Shown in pieces: positions 20,017 through 28,899 of a DNA stretch of 64,000 bases; position 1 is the first letter of the stretch, and each line of letters starts with the position of its first letter. Below the pieces are notes generated by a model. It did no database searches, was not told the origin of the DNA, and worked only from the letters and a program-made list of their open reading frames with translations. Source of the DNA: Arcuatula senhousia (lineage: Eukaryota > Mollusca > Bivalvia > Mytilida > Mytilidae); assembly GCA_963971305.1 (NCBI GenBank), contig CAXARO010000133.1:372001-436000 (forward strand), in the 5' to 3' direction. A program made the position numbers and the translations under genes.

Positions 20017-21660
20017 CTAATTAAAACAATTAACTATCATATCTTTTAACTCAATTTTGAACTTTTCTACTAGTGGCTGATAACGAAGAAAGAATTTTTT
20101 TAGTGATCGTATGAGACGTATTTTCTTATAGCCCTGCTTCAAAAGTCGGTCACGAAGAAACTGGTGTCTGATCAAAAAATCTGTGAAATGTGTGCAAGCT
20201 CTGGCATATCGAATAAGTTGAGAAATATAAACACCGTAAGCAGGAGAAGTAGGTATATTGCTCTGTAGATTAGGAAAATTAATAATTTGAAAATTAAAAT
20301 CGTTTCGTTTATCGTAAATTTTTGTACTGAGATGACCACCTGGGTCAAATTCGAGGTGCAAATCCAAGAAAGACGTGAAGCAATTAGATTCGGTGGTCTC
20401 TTTAATCTCCAATTCTGGAGGATATATTGAAGGAATCCAACTACCAAATGAAGTGTTATTGACAGAAAGGACATCGTCAATATATCTGAATGTAAGATTA
20501 AATGACCTTGCCTCTTTCATCTTCTTTTTCTTTACGAGTCCTTGAAGAAATTCAGTCTCGTAAGAGTATAAAAACAAATCGGCGAGAAGAGGAGCACAGT
20601 TTGTGCCCATTGGAATGCCGATTTGTTGTTGAAAAATCTCTCCTCCGAAGGTGACAAATATGTTGTCAATGAGGAAATCAAGCATACTGCAAACTTGTTC
20701 CAGTGTGTAACAAATTTTATCTTTGAAAGATGTTTTGGAAAAGAATGTAGAATTATAACCCAAAACAACAAAATTCCTTGAGTTTGAAAAGGCTTTTTCG
20801 AGAAGTTTTTTCAGGCGACATTTTAGTTTTTCGTGTGGCAAGGTAGTGTATAAAGTTGAAAAATCGAACGTTTTCAAAGAGTGAACCTCAGAAAATTGTC
20901 TAGATTTAAAATGATCTAACAAATCTTTTGAGTTTTTCAAAATCCACATATGGTTAATTCCACTACGATTATAAATAGTGTCGCAGTATGCTTGTTGACC
21001 TTCTTTGACAGCAGACAAGATTTTAGTTAAATGAACGGACAGCTCTGTAGTTGAACATGATGAAGATCCAGCTATATACCTTTCTTTGTACGGATTTTTG
21101 TGAAGTTTAGGTATCCAGTACAAATATGGTAACTCTTTATGTTCCTCTTTCATTGGAATATTGAAGGATGACATAAAAGAGCTATGGTTGGCTATGATTT
21201 CATCTTTGTTAAATGTAGTCCGTGTGTATTTATATTTAGGTCCATGGGAAACCACATTACGTAATAAATCATTTTCAATTATCTTAAGATCACCCGTGAT
21301 GACATGACCAGATGGACCATAGACAAAGGGAGAAGCATAGCAATCACATGTCAGAGGGGACTTTAGATATTCTTCAATGTTTAGGTCCTGCAATGCCTTT
21401 TTGTGGTTGAAAATTTTACTACTTATGGTTTTAGTGTAGCGGTAGGAAACCATTGGTGTTGACTGATTTTTGAAATATTGAGGAATTTGAGATGTAACTT
21501 CCTTACGATTTAAAATATTGCTAATGTTTATAGCATCTATCCCTTTGTTCTTAAATGGAATATGGAGAAATTTCCTATCATCAGTAGTAAGAGGCTCACT
21601 TCTTACAGGCTTAAAAAGACGGAAAAGAGCAACGTCGCAAATAATGCTAGTAAGCCTGTA
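20017..21660 (-). pseudogene. PLE reverse transcriptase, unit 1, internally deleted
   Basis: The frame is open from the SINE junction to a stop at 20017; 478 codons follow the ATG at 21453. CxC (CDC) is present in the linker, then IPKLHKNP, motif A with FDFSTLYTTLPH, motif B with QQIGIPMGTNCAP, catalytic YIDD, and a thumb with TSFLDLHL. Compared with unit 2, 372 bp (124 codons) are missing between about 21229 and 21236. The loss is in frame and takes out the ADK finger motif and the segment before it, so a product would fold without part of the fingers and is very likely inactive. Confidence 0.85.
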
Positions 21661-21666
21661 AGAAGG

Positions 21667-22156
21667 TGAGTGAGTGAGTGAGTTGGTGTTTTACGCCCGT
21701 GCAACGCTATATAGGTTATTTACAGGCGATGAACATGAAAAGGATGATAAAATGAACATGAAATGATGATGATAAATGAAATATGGGGATGGGGTGGGAA
21801 ACAAAGGACCGGTAAATTTTGAAGAACCACAGGAAAAGGGGAGATGTGGGTAGGGGCGGAAAATTTAGCCTATGTGGTGCACTACTTGGCGGTCCACAAA
21901 GGGGTCTTTTACGTGCATGAAGCGTGGCACTCTTCACACACGTTGGCCCACTATGGTCGGCGGTCAGGGTTTCCGTATTATAGACCTGACAACCCCCGCG
22001 GACGAGGGTCACCCTATTCAGCCACCTAGGGTACACACTTGGTCGCTCTGTGGGCTGAGCACTGACCCGACGTCAGAATCCCAAGACCCTTAGTCGCCTC
22101 TTACGACAAGCTAGGCTCTGCTGCGGGCCTATTCGCCACCGGGCCCCGCATGGGAC
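21667..22156 (-). mobile_element. (ACTC)n-tailed SINE inside PLE unit 1, with 13-bp target duplication
   Basis: A complete 490-bp SINE in the same orientation as the PLE. GCCTGTAAGAAGG lies on both sides (21654-21666 and 22157-22169), while the uninterrupted unit 2 has it once at about 25882-25894, a direct filled/empty comparison. It shares the diagnostic TTTGTTTCCCACCCC with the SINE at 27490-27978, where the other copies have TTTGTGTCCCA. Confidence 0.93.
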
Positions 22157-22529
22157 GCCTGTAAGAAGGAGTAAATGGATCAGTACCTGCTTTTTCTAAC
22201 CCAAGATCACGTAGGTCTTTAAGTTTCGTGACTCGTAGTGAATAGAGAATGGTACGAACATGATGGACTCCCAATGGTTGTTGTAGACTTGTAACCAGAT
22301 CATCAAACGTGTCTGAAAGAGATCTGTTGGCAGTTTGTTTGGCACCAGATCTTGGTTTGTATCGTTTGTGACCATGACTACGTTTGTGTCTACCATTAGG
22401 GTCAAACAGTTTCATAACATTCACCTCACTACATTGAGGGCTAGAAAGATTTCCTACTCCTTTGATGTTATCATTACATCCATAAGGCATTGCAGTACCT
22501 AAAGTTTTTATCCAGTGAAGCTCTCGTTT
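22157..22529 (-). pseudogene. PLE linker region, unit 1, interrupted by a SINE
   Basis: It continues the endonuclease frame after the TAA: a basic/aromatic start, then MPYGCND, a His/Arg-rich HKRSHGHKRYKPRS stretch, and a helical region up to TDPFTPSY. At 22157 the frame enters the SINE. The equivalent region of unit 2 continues without interruption at 25880, which gives the pre-insertion sequence. The CxC part of the linker lies beyond the SINE. Confidence 0.75.
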
Positions 22530-23216
22530 TTAAAGCTGAGGTGTACTATGATTTGGACTGTTGGTGTCGTGGTAAATCTTTTCGATAAACCGGACTTTCA
22601 TGTTCAAACATTGGTCATGGTCAGGTTGATTAAAGTGGTTATACAAAACCCGATAATCAGAATTTTTGGTGTCATACCTATGACCATTCATGCGAGAACG
22701 CAATGAATTTTTGGTTTCACCGACATACAACAGTTCACATAAAGTACACTCAATTCCGTAAATGACATTTCCGGTAGAACAGTCCAGAGGGTCGTGAGAA
22801 AGGGTTTGGTAAACTTTACCGTTTAAGTTACTGGTAAATTCAGGAGAAATAATTAGCATATCACAGGTCTTGCAAGTTGATTTTTTGCCAGTTTTAGATC
22901 TGCATGTCGAAATAGTAGGAATAGGGGATGATTTTAGAAGGTCATTGAGTTTAATGGAACATGTTTTGATAATTTGAAATGAATCTGATGTTTTGAAATA
23001 ATAGTTACCCTCTGGCTGAACAAAAGTCAAATTGGTGGTATCCTTAAGGATATTCATAGGAACAACAACTTCATTTGCTACCTTGTTCCTAGACGTAGCA
23101 AAGGAGGACCTTGGTAATCCGGGAGACGTCCTAGCCGGCATCGAGTTCTGAATTTTGTAATTTTTCATGATTGCTAAAAAAGCTACCAAGTTGCAATGCC
23201 CTCGGGGAATTTTCAC
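22530..23216 (-). pseudogene. PLE GIY-YIG endonuclease domain, unit 1
   Basis: 228 codons are open from 23216 to a TAA at 22530-22532, and the frame is also open further upstream without an ATG. Residues 151-168 carry the GIY-YIG signature (VIYGIEC and LYVGET), with R173/R175 following and a Glu in RFIEKI near 212. C157, C160, H179 and H194 form the zinc-binding CCHH set typical of PLE endonucleases. C105, C115 and C118 form another Cys cluster upstream. The domain would nick DNA for target-primed integration. The stop separates it from the linker, which continues in the same frame 13 codons before an ATG at 22490. The first codon listed is GTG, so the true start is unknown. Confidence 0.85.
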
Positions 23217-23344
23217 TCCACCGGCAGCGACATTGGCTTGGTTGTAGTAAATAAAGGTAATAAAAAAACTACCGAACTTGAATGATCAATCTCATAGTCC
23301 AGAGAAAATGACAAAAACGAATCAGTCATACCGGAGAACTGGTG

Positions 23345-23439
23345 GATCGCAATGGTCCTGACTTGGTACAGGCATTTCAAACGAAATGGTGGTTTAAACC
23401 AGGTTTAATGGCGCCAAACCTCCCTCTTTCATTGCGATC
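23345..23439 (-). ncRNA. 95-bp structured module A, unit 2
   Basis: Counterpart of 19484-19578 with the same outer stem and hairpins. The third hairpin reads TGGTTTAAACCA here, a perfect palindrome. Confidence 0.5.
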
Positions 23440-23682
23440 TTCTAGTCCATAATATATATAGTTACATAGAATAATGTGACACTGTAAACTTTGCTTAACC
23501 CACAATATATTGTTACGTAGAATAGTGTGACACTGTAAAATTTTCTTGGAATTAGGTTTTATATGTCGAACATAATAGGACATGTAGGATATGTAAATTA
23601 TCATGAACAAAATACAGAAGCTTTTGTCGGGAACTTTGTTGAAATTTTTATTTGAGAGAAACACAAAACCAGAAGAATTAAA

Positions 23683-23777
23683 GATCGCAATGGTCCTGAC
23701 TTGGTACAGGCACTTCCAAAAAAGTGGTGGGTTAAACCAGGTTTTATGGCGCCAAACCTCCCTCTTCCATTGCGATC
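23683..23777 (-). ncRNA. 95-bp structured module B, unit 2
   Basis: Counterpart of 19828-19922, with the C-G form of the second hairpin. The A/B difference is therefore older than the split of units 1 and 2. Confidence 0.5.
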
Positions 23778-23871
23778 TTAGGATCCGGTAATGACCATAT
23801 AACACAACATAGTTGTGAGACACAATAGGGATATTGAGGTGATCATCTCAGTACAGCACACCAGTCAAACA

Positions 23872-26127
23872 CTAATTAAAACAATTAACTATCATATCTT
23901 TTAACTCAATTTTGAACTTTTCTACTAGTGGCTGATAACGAAGAAAGAATTTTTTTAGTGATCGTATGAGACGTATTTTCTTATAGCCCTGCTTCAAAAG
24001 TCGGTCACGAAGAAACTGGTGTCTGATAAAAAAATCTGTGAAATGTGTGCAAGCTCTGGCATATCGAATAAGTTGAGAAATATAAACACCGTAAGCAGGA
24101 GAAGTAGGTATATTGCTCTGTAGATTAGGAAAATTAATAATTTGAAAATTAGAATCGTCTCGTTTATCGTAAATTTTTGTACTGAGATGACCACCTGGGT
24201 CAAATTCGAGGTGCAAATCCAAGAAAGACGTGAAGCATTTAGATTCGGTGGTCTCTTTAATCTCCAATTCAGGAGGATATATTGAAGGAATCCAACTACC
24301 AAATGAAGTGTTATTGACAGAAAGGACATCGTCAATATATCTGAATGTAAGATTAAATGACCTTGCCTCTTTCATCTTCTTGTTCTTTACGAGTCCCTGA
24401 AGAAATTCAGTCTCGTAAGAGTATAAAAACAAATTGGCGAGAAGAGGAGCACAGTTTGTGCCCATTGGAATGCCGATTTGTTGTTGAAAAATCTCTCCTC
24501 CGAAGGTGACAAATATGTTGTCAATGAGGAAATCAAGCATACTGCAAACTTGTTCCAGTGTGTAACAAATTTTATCTTTGAAAGATGTTTTGGAAAAGAA
24601 TGTAGAATTATAACCCAAAACAACAAAATTCCTTGAGTTTGAAAAGGCTTTTTCGAGAAGTTTTTTCAGGCGACATTTTAGTTTTTCGTGTGGCAAGGTA
24701 GTGTATAAAGTTGAAAAATCGAACGTTTTCAAAGAGTGAACCTCAGAAAATTGTCTAGATTTAAAATGATCAAACAAATCTTTTGAGTTTTTCAAAATCC
24801 ACATATGGTTAATTCCACTACGATTATAAATAGTGTCGCAGTATGCTTGTTGACCTTCTTTGACAGCAGACAAGATTTTAGTTAAATGAACGGACAGCTC
24901 TGTAGTTGAACATGATGAAGATCCAGCTATATACCTTTCTTTGTACGGATTTTTGTGAAGTTTAGGTATCCAGTACAAATATGGTAACTCTTTATGTTCC
25001 TCTTTCATTGGAATATTGAAGGATGACATAAAAGAGCTATGGTTGGCTATGATTTCATCTTTGTTAATTGTAGTCCGTGTGTATGTAGCACTAGCGGAAG
25101 TATTACCATCAATGCCTAGTTCTTTTATTAGACAATTGTAATAATGTGCTTTACATACAAAAACTATATTATTGGAAGCCTTGTCTGCTGCCGTGACAAC
25201 ATACCTGTCATGTAAAGAAGAGAGACAATTGAGAGCTTCACGATCTCTAAATACAGAAGAAGGCCGGGGGTTCACACAATTGCGAAGTTTGTCTATTCGG
25301 CTTCGTACAAGAGATCGGATAGTCCTTACCCAGTCCGATAGTGATTCAAGTTCTGGTTCTTGGTCCTTTTCCCTCTTTATCCAGGCTCTAGCATAGTCCT
25401 CCACAGCGTCCATGATGATCTTAAAGTTATGATTCCAATTTATACGTTGTGGTTCCCTGAATTTAGGTCCATGGGAAACCACATTACGTAATAAATCATT
25501 TTCAATTATCTTAAGATCACCCGTGATGACATGACCAGATGGACCATAGACAAAGGGAGAAGCATAGCAATCACATGTCAGAGGGGACTTTAGATATTCT
25601 TCAATGTTTAGGTCCTGCAATGCCTTTTTGTGGTTGAAAATTTTACTACTTATGGTTTTAGTGTAGCGGTAGGTATCAATTGGTGTTGACTGATTTTTGA
25701 AATATTGAGGAATTTGAGATGTAACTTCCTTACGATTTAAAATATTGCTAATCTTTATAGCATCTATCCCTTTGTTCTTAAATGGAATATGGAGAAATTT
25801 CCTATCCTCAGTAGTAAGAGGCTCACTCCTTACAGGCTTAAAAAGACGGAAAAGAGCAACATCGCAAATAATGCTAGTAAGCCTGTAAGAAGGAGTAAAT
25901 GGATCAGTACCTGCTTTTTCTAACCCAAGATCGCGTAGGTCTTTAAGTTTCGTGACTCGTAGTGAATAGAGAATGGTACGAACATGATGGACTCCCAATG
26001 GTTGTTGTAGACTTGTAACCAGATCTTCAAACGTGTCTGAAAGAGATCTGTTGTCAGTTTGTTTGGCACCAGATCTTGGTTTGTATCGTTTGTGACCATG
26101 ACTACGTTTGTGTCTGCCATTACTCAC
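23872..26127 (-). CDS. PLE linker plus reverse transcriptase, unit 2 (751 codons, lacks endonuclease)
   Basis: This is the best-preserved RT frame of the window. Linker: His/Arg-rich start, helical region to about residue 150, CxC (CDC) at 185-187, then GHVITGDL and GPKFREP near 198-226. RT: ADK finger motif at 314-316, IPKLHKNP near 387, motif A FDFSTLYTTLPH with D470, motif B QQIGIPMGTNCAP near 549-561, YIDD at 597-600, and thumb SFLDLHL near 634-640. RTs of this class copy RNA for target-primed integration and share ancestry with telomerase RT. The start ATG (26125-26127) lies at a deletion that separates the frame from the missing endonuclease. The RT motifs are all intact, but the element as a unit is not autonomous. 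Confidence 0.88.
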   Translation of the reverse strand: MSNGRHKRSHGHKRYKPRSGAKQTDNRSLSDTFEDLVTSLQQPLGVHHVRTILYSLRVTKLKDLRDLGLEKAGTDPFTPSYRLTSIICDVALFRLFKPVRSEPLTTEDRKFLHIPFKNKGIDAIKISNILNRKEVTSQIPQYFKNQSTPIDTYRYTKTISSKIFNHKKALQDLNIEEYLKSPLTCDCYASPFVYGPSGHVITGDLKIIENDLLRNVVSHGPKFREPQRINWNHNFKIIMDAVEDYARAWIKREKDQEPELESLSDWVRTIRSLVRSRIDKLRNCVNPRPSSVFRDREALNCLSSLHDRYVVTAADKASNNIVFVCKAHYYNCLIKELGIDGNTSASATYTRTTINKDEIIANHSSFMSSFNIPMKEEHKELPYLYWIPKLHKNPYKERYIAGSSSCSTTELSVHLTKILSAVKEGQQAYCDTIYNRSGINHMWILKNSKDLFDHFKSRQFSEVHSLKTFDFSTLYTTLPHEKLKCRLKKLLEKAFSNSRNFVVLGYNSTFFSKTSFKDKICYTLEQVCSMLDFLIDNIFVTFGGEIFQQQIGIPMGTNCAPLLANLFLYSYETEFLQGLVKNKKMKEARSFNLTFRYIDDVLSVNNTSFGSWIPSIYPPELEIKETTESKCFTSFLDLHLEFDPGGHLSTKIYDKRDDSNFQIINFPNLQSNIPTSPAYGVYISQLIRYARACTHFTDFFIRHQFLRDRLLKQGYKKIRLIRSLKKFFLRYQPLVEKFKIELKDMIVNCFN

Positions 26128-26200
26128 TACATTGAGGGCTAGAAAGATTTCCTACTCCTTTGATGTTATCATTACATCCATAAGGCATTGCAGTACCTAA

Positions 26201-26377
26201 TTATATAGAAACAAATAATTAGGGTTAAGGTTAGTATAAAACACACAGTTAAGGTTAGCATATAAAGATACATTTAGGGTAAGGGTTAGTACAAAATTAT
26301 ACAATTAGGGTAAGGGTTATTTCAAAAACGCATTATTAGGGTTAGGGTTAGTGTCAAACATATTATTAGGGTTGGGG
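26201..26377 (+). repeat. Telomere-like satellite between PLE unit 2 and the inverted piece
   Basis: After 14 bases of unmatched filler, this stretch follows the same submonomer order as 44533-44706 almost base for base (TTAAGGTTAGTATAAAACAC, then ...CAGTTAAGGTTAGCAT). It is a remnant of the original array between two insertions. Confidence 0.9.
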
Positions 26378-26385
26378 GTTTTGTT

Positions 26386-27112
26386 ATTACCTTTATTTAC
26401 TACAACCAAGCCAATGTCGCTGCCGGTGGAGTGAAAATTCCCCGAGGGCATTGCAACTTGGTAGCTTTTTTAGCAATCATGAAAAATTACAAAATTCAGA
26501 ACTCGATGCCGGCTAGGACGTCTCCCGGATTACCAAGGTCCTCCTTTGCTACCTCTAGGAACAAGGTAGCAAATGAAGTTGTTGTTCCTATGAATATCCT
26601 TAAGGATACCACCAATTTGACTTTTGTTCAGCCAGAGGGTAACTATTATTTCAAAACATCAGATTCATTTCAAATTATCAAAACATGTTCCATTAAACTC
26701 AATGACTTCTAAAATCATCCCCTATTCCTACTATTTCGACATGCAGATCTAAAACTGGCAAAAAATCAACTTGCAAGACCTGTGATATGCTAATTATTTC
26801 TCCTGAATTTACCAGTAACTTAAACGGTAAAGTTTACCAAACCCTTTCTCACGACCCTCTGGACTGTTCTACCGGAAATGTCATTTACGGAATTGAGTGT
26901 ACTTTATGTGAACTGTTGTATGTCGGTGAAACCAAAAATTCATTGCGTTCTCGCATGAATGGTCATAGGTATGACACCAAAAATTCTGATTATCGGGTTT
27001 TGTATAACCACTTTAATCAACCTGACCATGACCAATGTTTGAACATGAAAGTCCGGTTTATCGAAAAGATTTACCACGACACCAACAGTCCAAATCTTAG
27101 TACACCTTAGCG
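26386..27112 (+). pseudogene. PLE GIY-YIG endonuclease, inverted piece, frameshifted
   Basis: Nearly the same protein as 22530-23216 in reverse orientation. One base is missing at about 26707, which ends the first frame at 26710-26712. The second part (from about 26713) carries VIYGIEC, LYVGET and the CCHH residues. It ends at a TAG at about 27107, one or two codons before the position of the TAA in unit 1. The two stops arose by different base changes. Confidence 0.85.
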
Positions 27113-27489
27113 TAAAAAACGAGAGCTTCACTGGATAAAAACTTTAGGTACTGCAATGCCTTATGGATGTAATGATAACATCAAAGGAGTAGGAAATCTT
27201 TCTAGCCCTCAATGTAGTGAGGTGAATGTTATGAAACTGTTTGACCCTAATGGTAGACACAAACGTAGTCATGGTCACAAACGATACAAACCAAGATCTG
27301 GTGCCAAACAAACTGCCAACAGATCTCTTTCAGACACGTTTGATGATCTGGTTACAAGTCTACAACAACCATTGGGAGTCCATCATGTTCGTACCATTCT
27401 CTATTCACTACGAGTCACGAAACTTAAAGACCTACGTGATCTTGGGTTAGAAAAAGCAGGTACTGATCCATTTACTCCTTCTTACAGGC
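27113..27489 (+). pseudogene. PLE linker, inverted piece
   Basis: Collinear with 22157-22529 and open after the TAG: MPYGCND near 27156, the His/Arg-rich stretch, and the helical region to TDPFTPSY. The SINE starts at 27490 at exactly the same site as in unit 1. The bases CCTTCTTACAGGC at 27477-27489 are the left copy of the SINE's target duplication. The right copy is absent. Confidence 0.8.
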
Positions 27490-27978
27490 GTCCCGTGCGG
27501 GGCCCGGGTGGCGAATAGGCCCGCAGCAGAGCCTAGTTTGTCGTAAGAGTCGACTAAGGGTCTTGGGATTCCGACGTCGGGTCGGTGCTCAGCCCACAGA
27601 GCGACCAAGTGTGTACCCTAGGTGGCTGAATAGGGTAGCCCTCGTCCGCGGGGGTTGTCAGGTCTATAATACGGAAACCCTGACCGCCGACCATAGTGGG
27701 CCAACGTGTGTGAAGAGTGCCACGCTTCATGCACGTAAAAGAGCCCTTTGTGGACCGCCCAGTAGTGCACCACATAGGCTAAATTTTCCGACCCTACCCA
27801 CATCTCCCCTTTTCCTGTGGTTCTTCAAAATTTACCGGTCCTTTGTTTCCCACCCCATCCCCCTATTTCATTTATCATCATCATTTCATGTTCATTTTAT
27901 CATCCTTTTCATGTTCATCGCCTGTAAATAACCTATATAGCGTTGCACGGGCGTAAAACACCAACTCACTCACTCACT
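27490..27978 (+). mobile_element. (ACTC)n-tailed SINE at the end of the inverted PLE piece
   Basis: Full-length, same orientation as the attached PLE sequence, and same insertion site and TTTGTTTCCCACC marker as the SINE at 21667-22156. After the (ACTC)n tail the next bases are satellite, not PLE, so the downstream half of the host PLE is missing. Confidence 0.92.
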
Positions 27979-27979
27979 A

Positions 27980-28519
27980 AAACATATTATTAGGGTTAGG
28001 GTTAGTATTAATCACACAATTAGGGTAAGGGGTTAGCATATAAAGATACATTTAGGGTTAGGGTTAGTACAAAATTGTACAATGAGGGTAAGGGTTAGTG
28101 TAAAAAATATAATTAGATTATGGTTAGTATAAAACACACAGTTAGGGTTAGGAGTTAGCATATAAAGATACATTTAGGGTTTCAGTTAGTACAAAATTAG
28201 AATATTAAGGTTTAAGTCGATGAAAACACACAATAAGTGGTAGGGGTTAGTACAAAAATTACATTTATGATAAGGGTTATTACAAAAATGTATAATTAGG
28301 GTCATGGTTAGTGTGAAACACACCATTAGGGCTCGATGTTAGCATATAAAGATACATTTACGGTAAGGGTTTGTACAAAATTATACAATTAGGGTAAGGG
28401 TTAGTAGAAAAACGCATATTTAGGGTAAGGGTTAGTGTCAGTACAAAACAGACAATTAGGGTAAGGGTTTAGCATATAAGATGCATTTAGGGTTAGGGTT
28501 AGTACAAAAAATACATTTA
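27980..28519 (+). repeat. Telomere-like satellite array, block 2
   Basis: Same submonomer types as block 1, including the GTCGATGAAAACAC unit at about 28210. Degenerate cores are frequent. It runs up to the target duplication of the next SINE. Confidence 0.9.
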
Positions 28520-28530
28520 TGATAAGTGTT

Positions 28531-28888
28531 TAGTTTAAACATATTTATTTATCCTGGATTGGGAAACAAGCTTAATGCTTATGTAAATCCCTCTCCAGCT
28601 AGCAGCTTGCGAGTGTAGCCTTTGCAGCGGCCCCCATTGAGCCTACTCTTATTGAACTCTAGAAAGGGGTCTTTAACGTGCATGGGGTATTGCTCTCCAC
28701 ATACACGGGACAACCTTTTATCGTACCTTCCGAAGGATTAGCATCGTTCCTGGAGACCAGCCTCGCAAATGGTGTCAAGAGAGAGTCGGAAAATTGGTTC
28801 ATGAAATTTTCATCCCGGATGAGGATCGAACCACGAACCTTGATGTTAGTAGCCCGACGCGTTAACCACTACACCACCGGCTCTCGAG
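28531..28888 (-). mobile_element. tRNA-derived SINE with 11-bp target duplication in the satellite
   Basis: The minus strand starts GAGCCGGTGGTGTAGTGG, with a pol III A box at 28866-28876, and has a B box GGTTCGATCC at 28823-28832, 34 bases further on. A body with the core CATGCACGTTAAAGACCCC (about 28666-28684) and an A/T-rich 3' end at 28531 follow. TGATAAGTGTT flanks it (28520-28530 and 28889-28899); elsewhere in the array this sequence occurs once. The head is tRNA-like but no cloverleaf anticodon arm is intact. About 358 bp, non-coding. Confidence 0.88.
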
Positions 28889-28899
28889 TGATAAGTGTT

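Larger units (their letters stand above)
19397..23262 (-). mobile_element. Penelope-like element, unit 1 (Naiad-like: endonuclease before RT)
   Basis: On the minus strand the order is GIY-YIG endonuclease (22530-23216), linker (about 22157-22529), a SINE insertion (21667-22156), RT (20017-21660), then about 600 bp of 3' non-coding sequence with two 95-bp structured modules. Canonical PLEs carry the endonuclease after RT. The N-terminal placement, the CCHH endonuclease cysteines/histidines and a CxC in the linker are the traits described for the Naiad clade. The unit is broken by a stop, a SINE and a 372-bp internal deletion. It joins head-to-tail with unit 2 near 23260. Confidence 0.88.
23258..26200 (-). 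mobile_element. Penelope-like element, unit 2 (5'-truncated, head-to-tail with unit 1)
   Basis: Matches unit 1 from the 3' end up to the linker and stops at about 26200, without the endonuclease. It lies upstream of unit 1 in element sense, so its 3' end meets the 5' end of unit 1. This is the pseudo-LTR tandem arrangement known for PLEs. It lacks both the SINE and the 372-bp deletion of unit 1. A 26-bp net deletion near 26120 puts the linker start out of frame with any upstream coding. Confidence 0.88.
26378..27979 (+). mobile_element. Inverted PLE 5' piece ending in a SINE tail
   Basis: Matches the reverse complement of unit 1 from its 5' border (23262) to the SINE tail (21667), with endonuclease and linker, and then stops exactly where the SINE stops. 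It begins with TTTTGTTATTACC, so a few bases of a preceding unit's 3' end are included, as from a head-to-tail template. The 18-base AAACATATTATTAGGGTT lies on both sides (26356-26373 and 27980-27997). It is either a SINE-terminated retrocopy or an inverted segmental duplication. Confidence 0.85.

Noticed and set aside
22530..22532. Selenocysteine recoding at the endonuclease-linker border (some clam Naiads encode selenoproteins).
   Set aside because: The stops here are TAA and TAG, not TGA, and no SECIS element was sought or seen.
28823..28888. A functional tRNA gene on the minus strand.
   Set aside because: A and B boxes are present, but the anticodon arm and acceptor stem do not pair properly, and a SINE body and target duplications follow. 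It is a SINE head.
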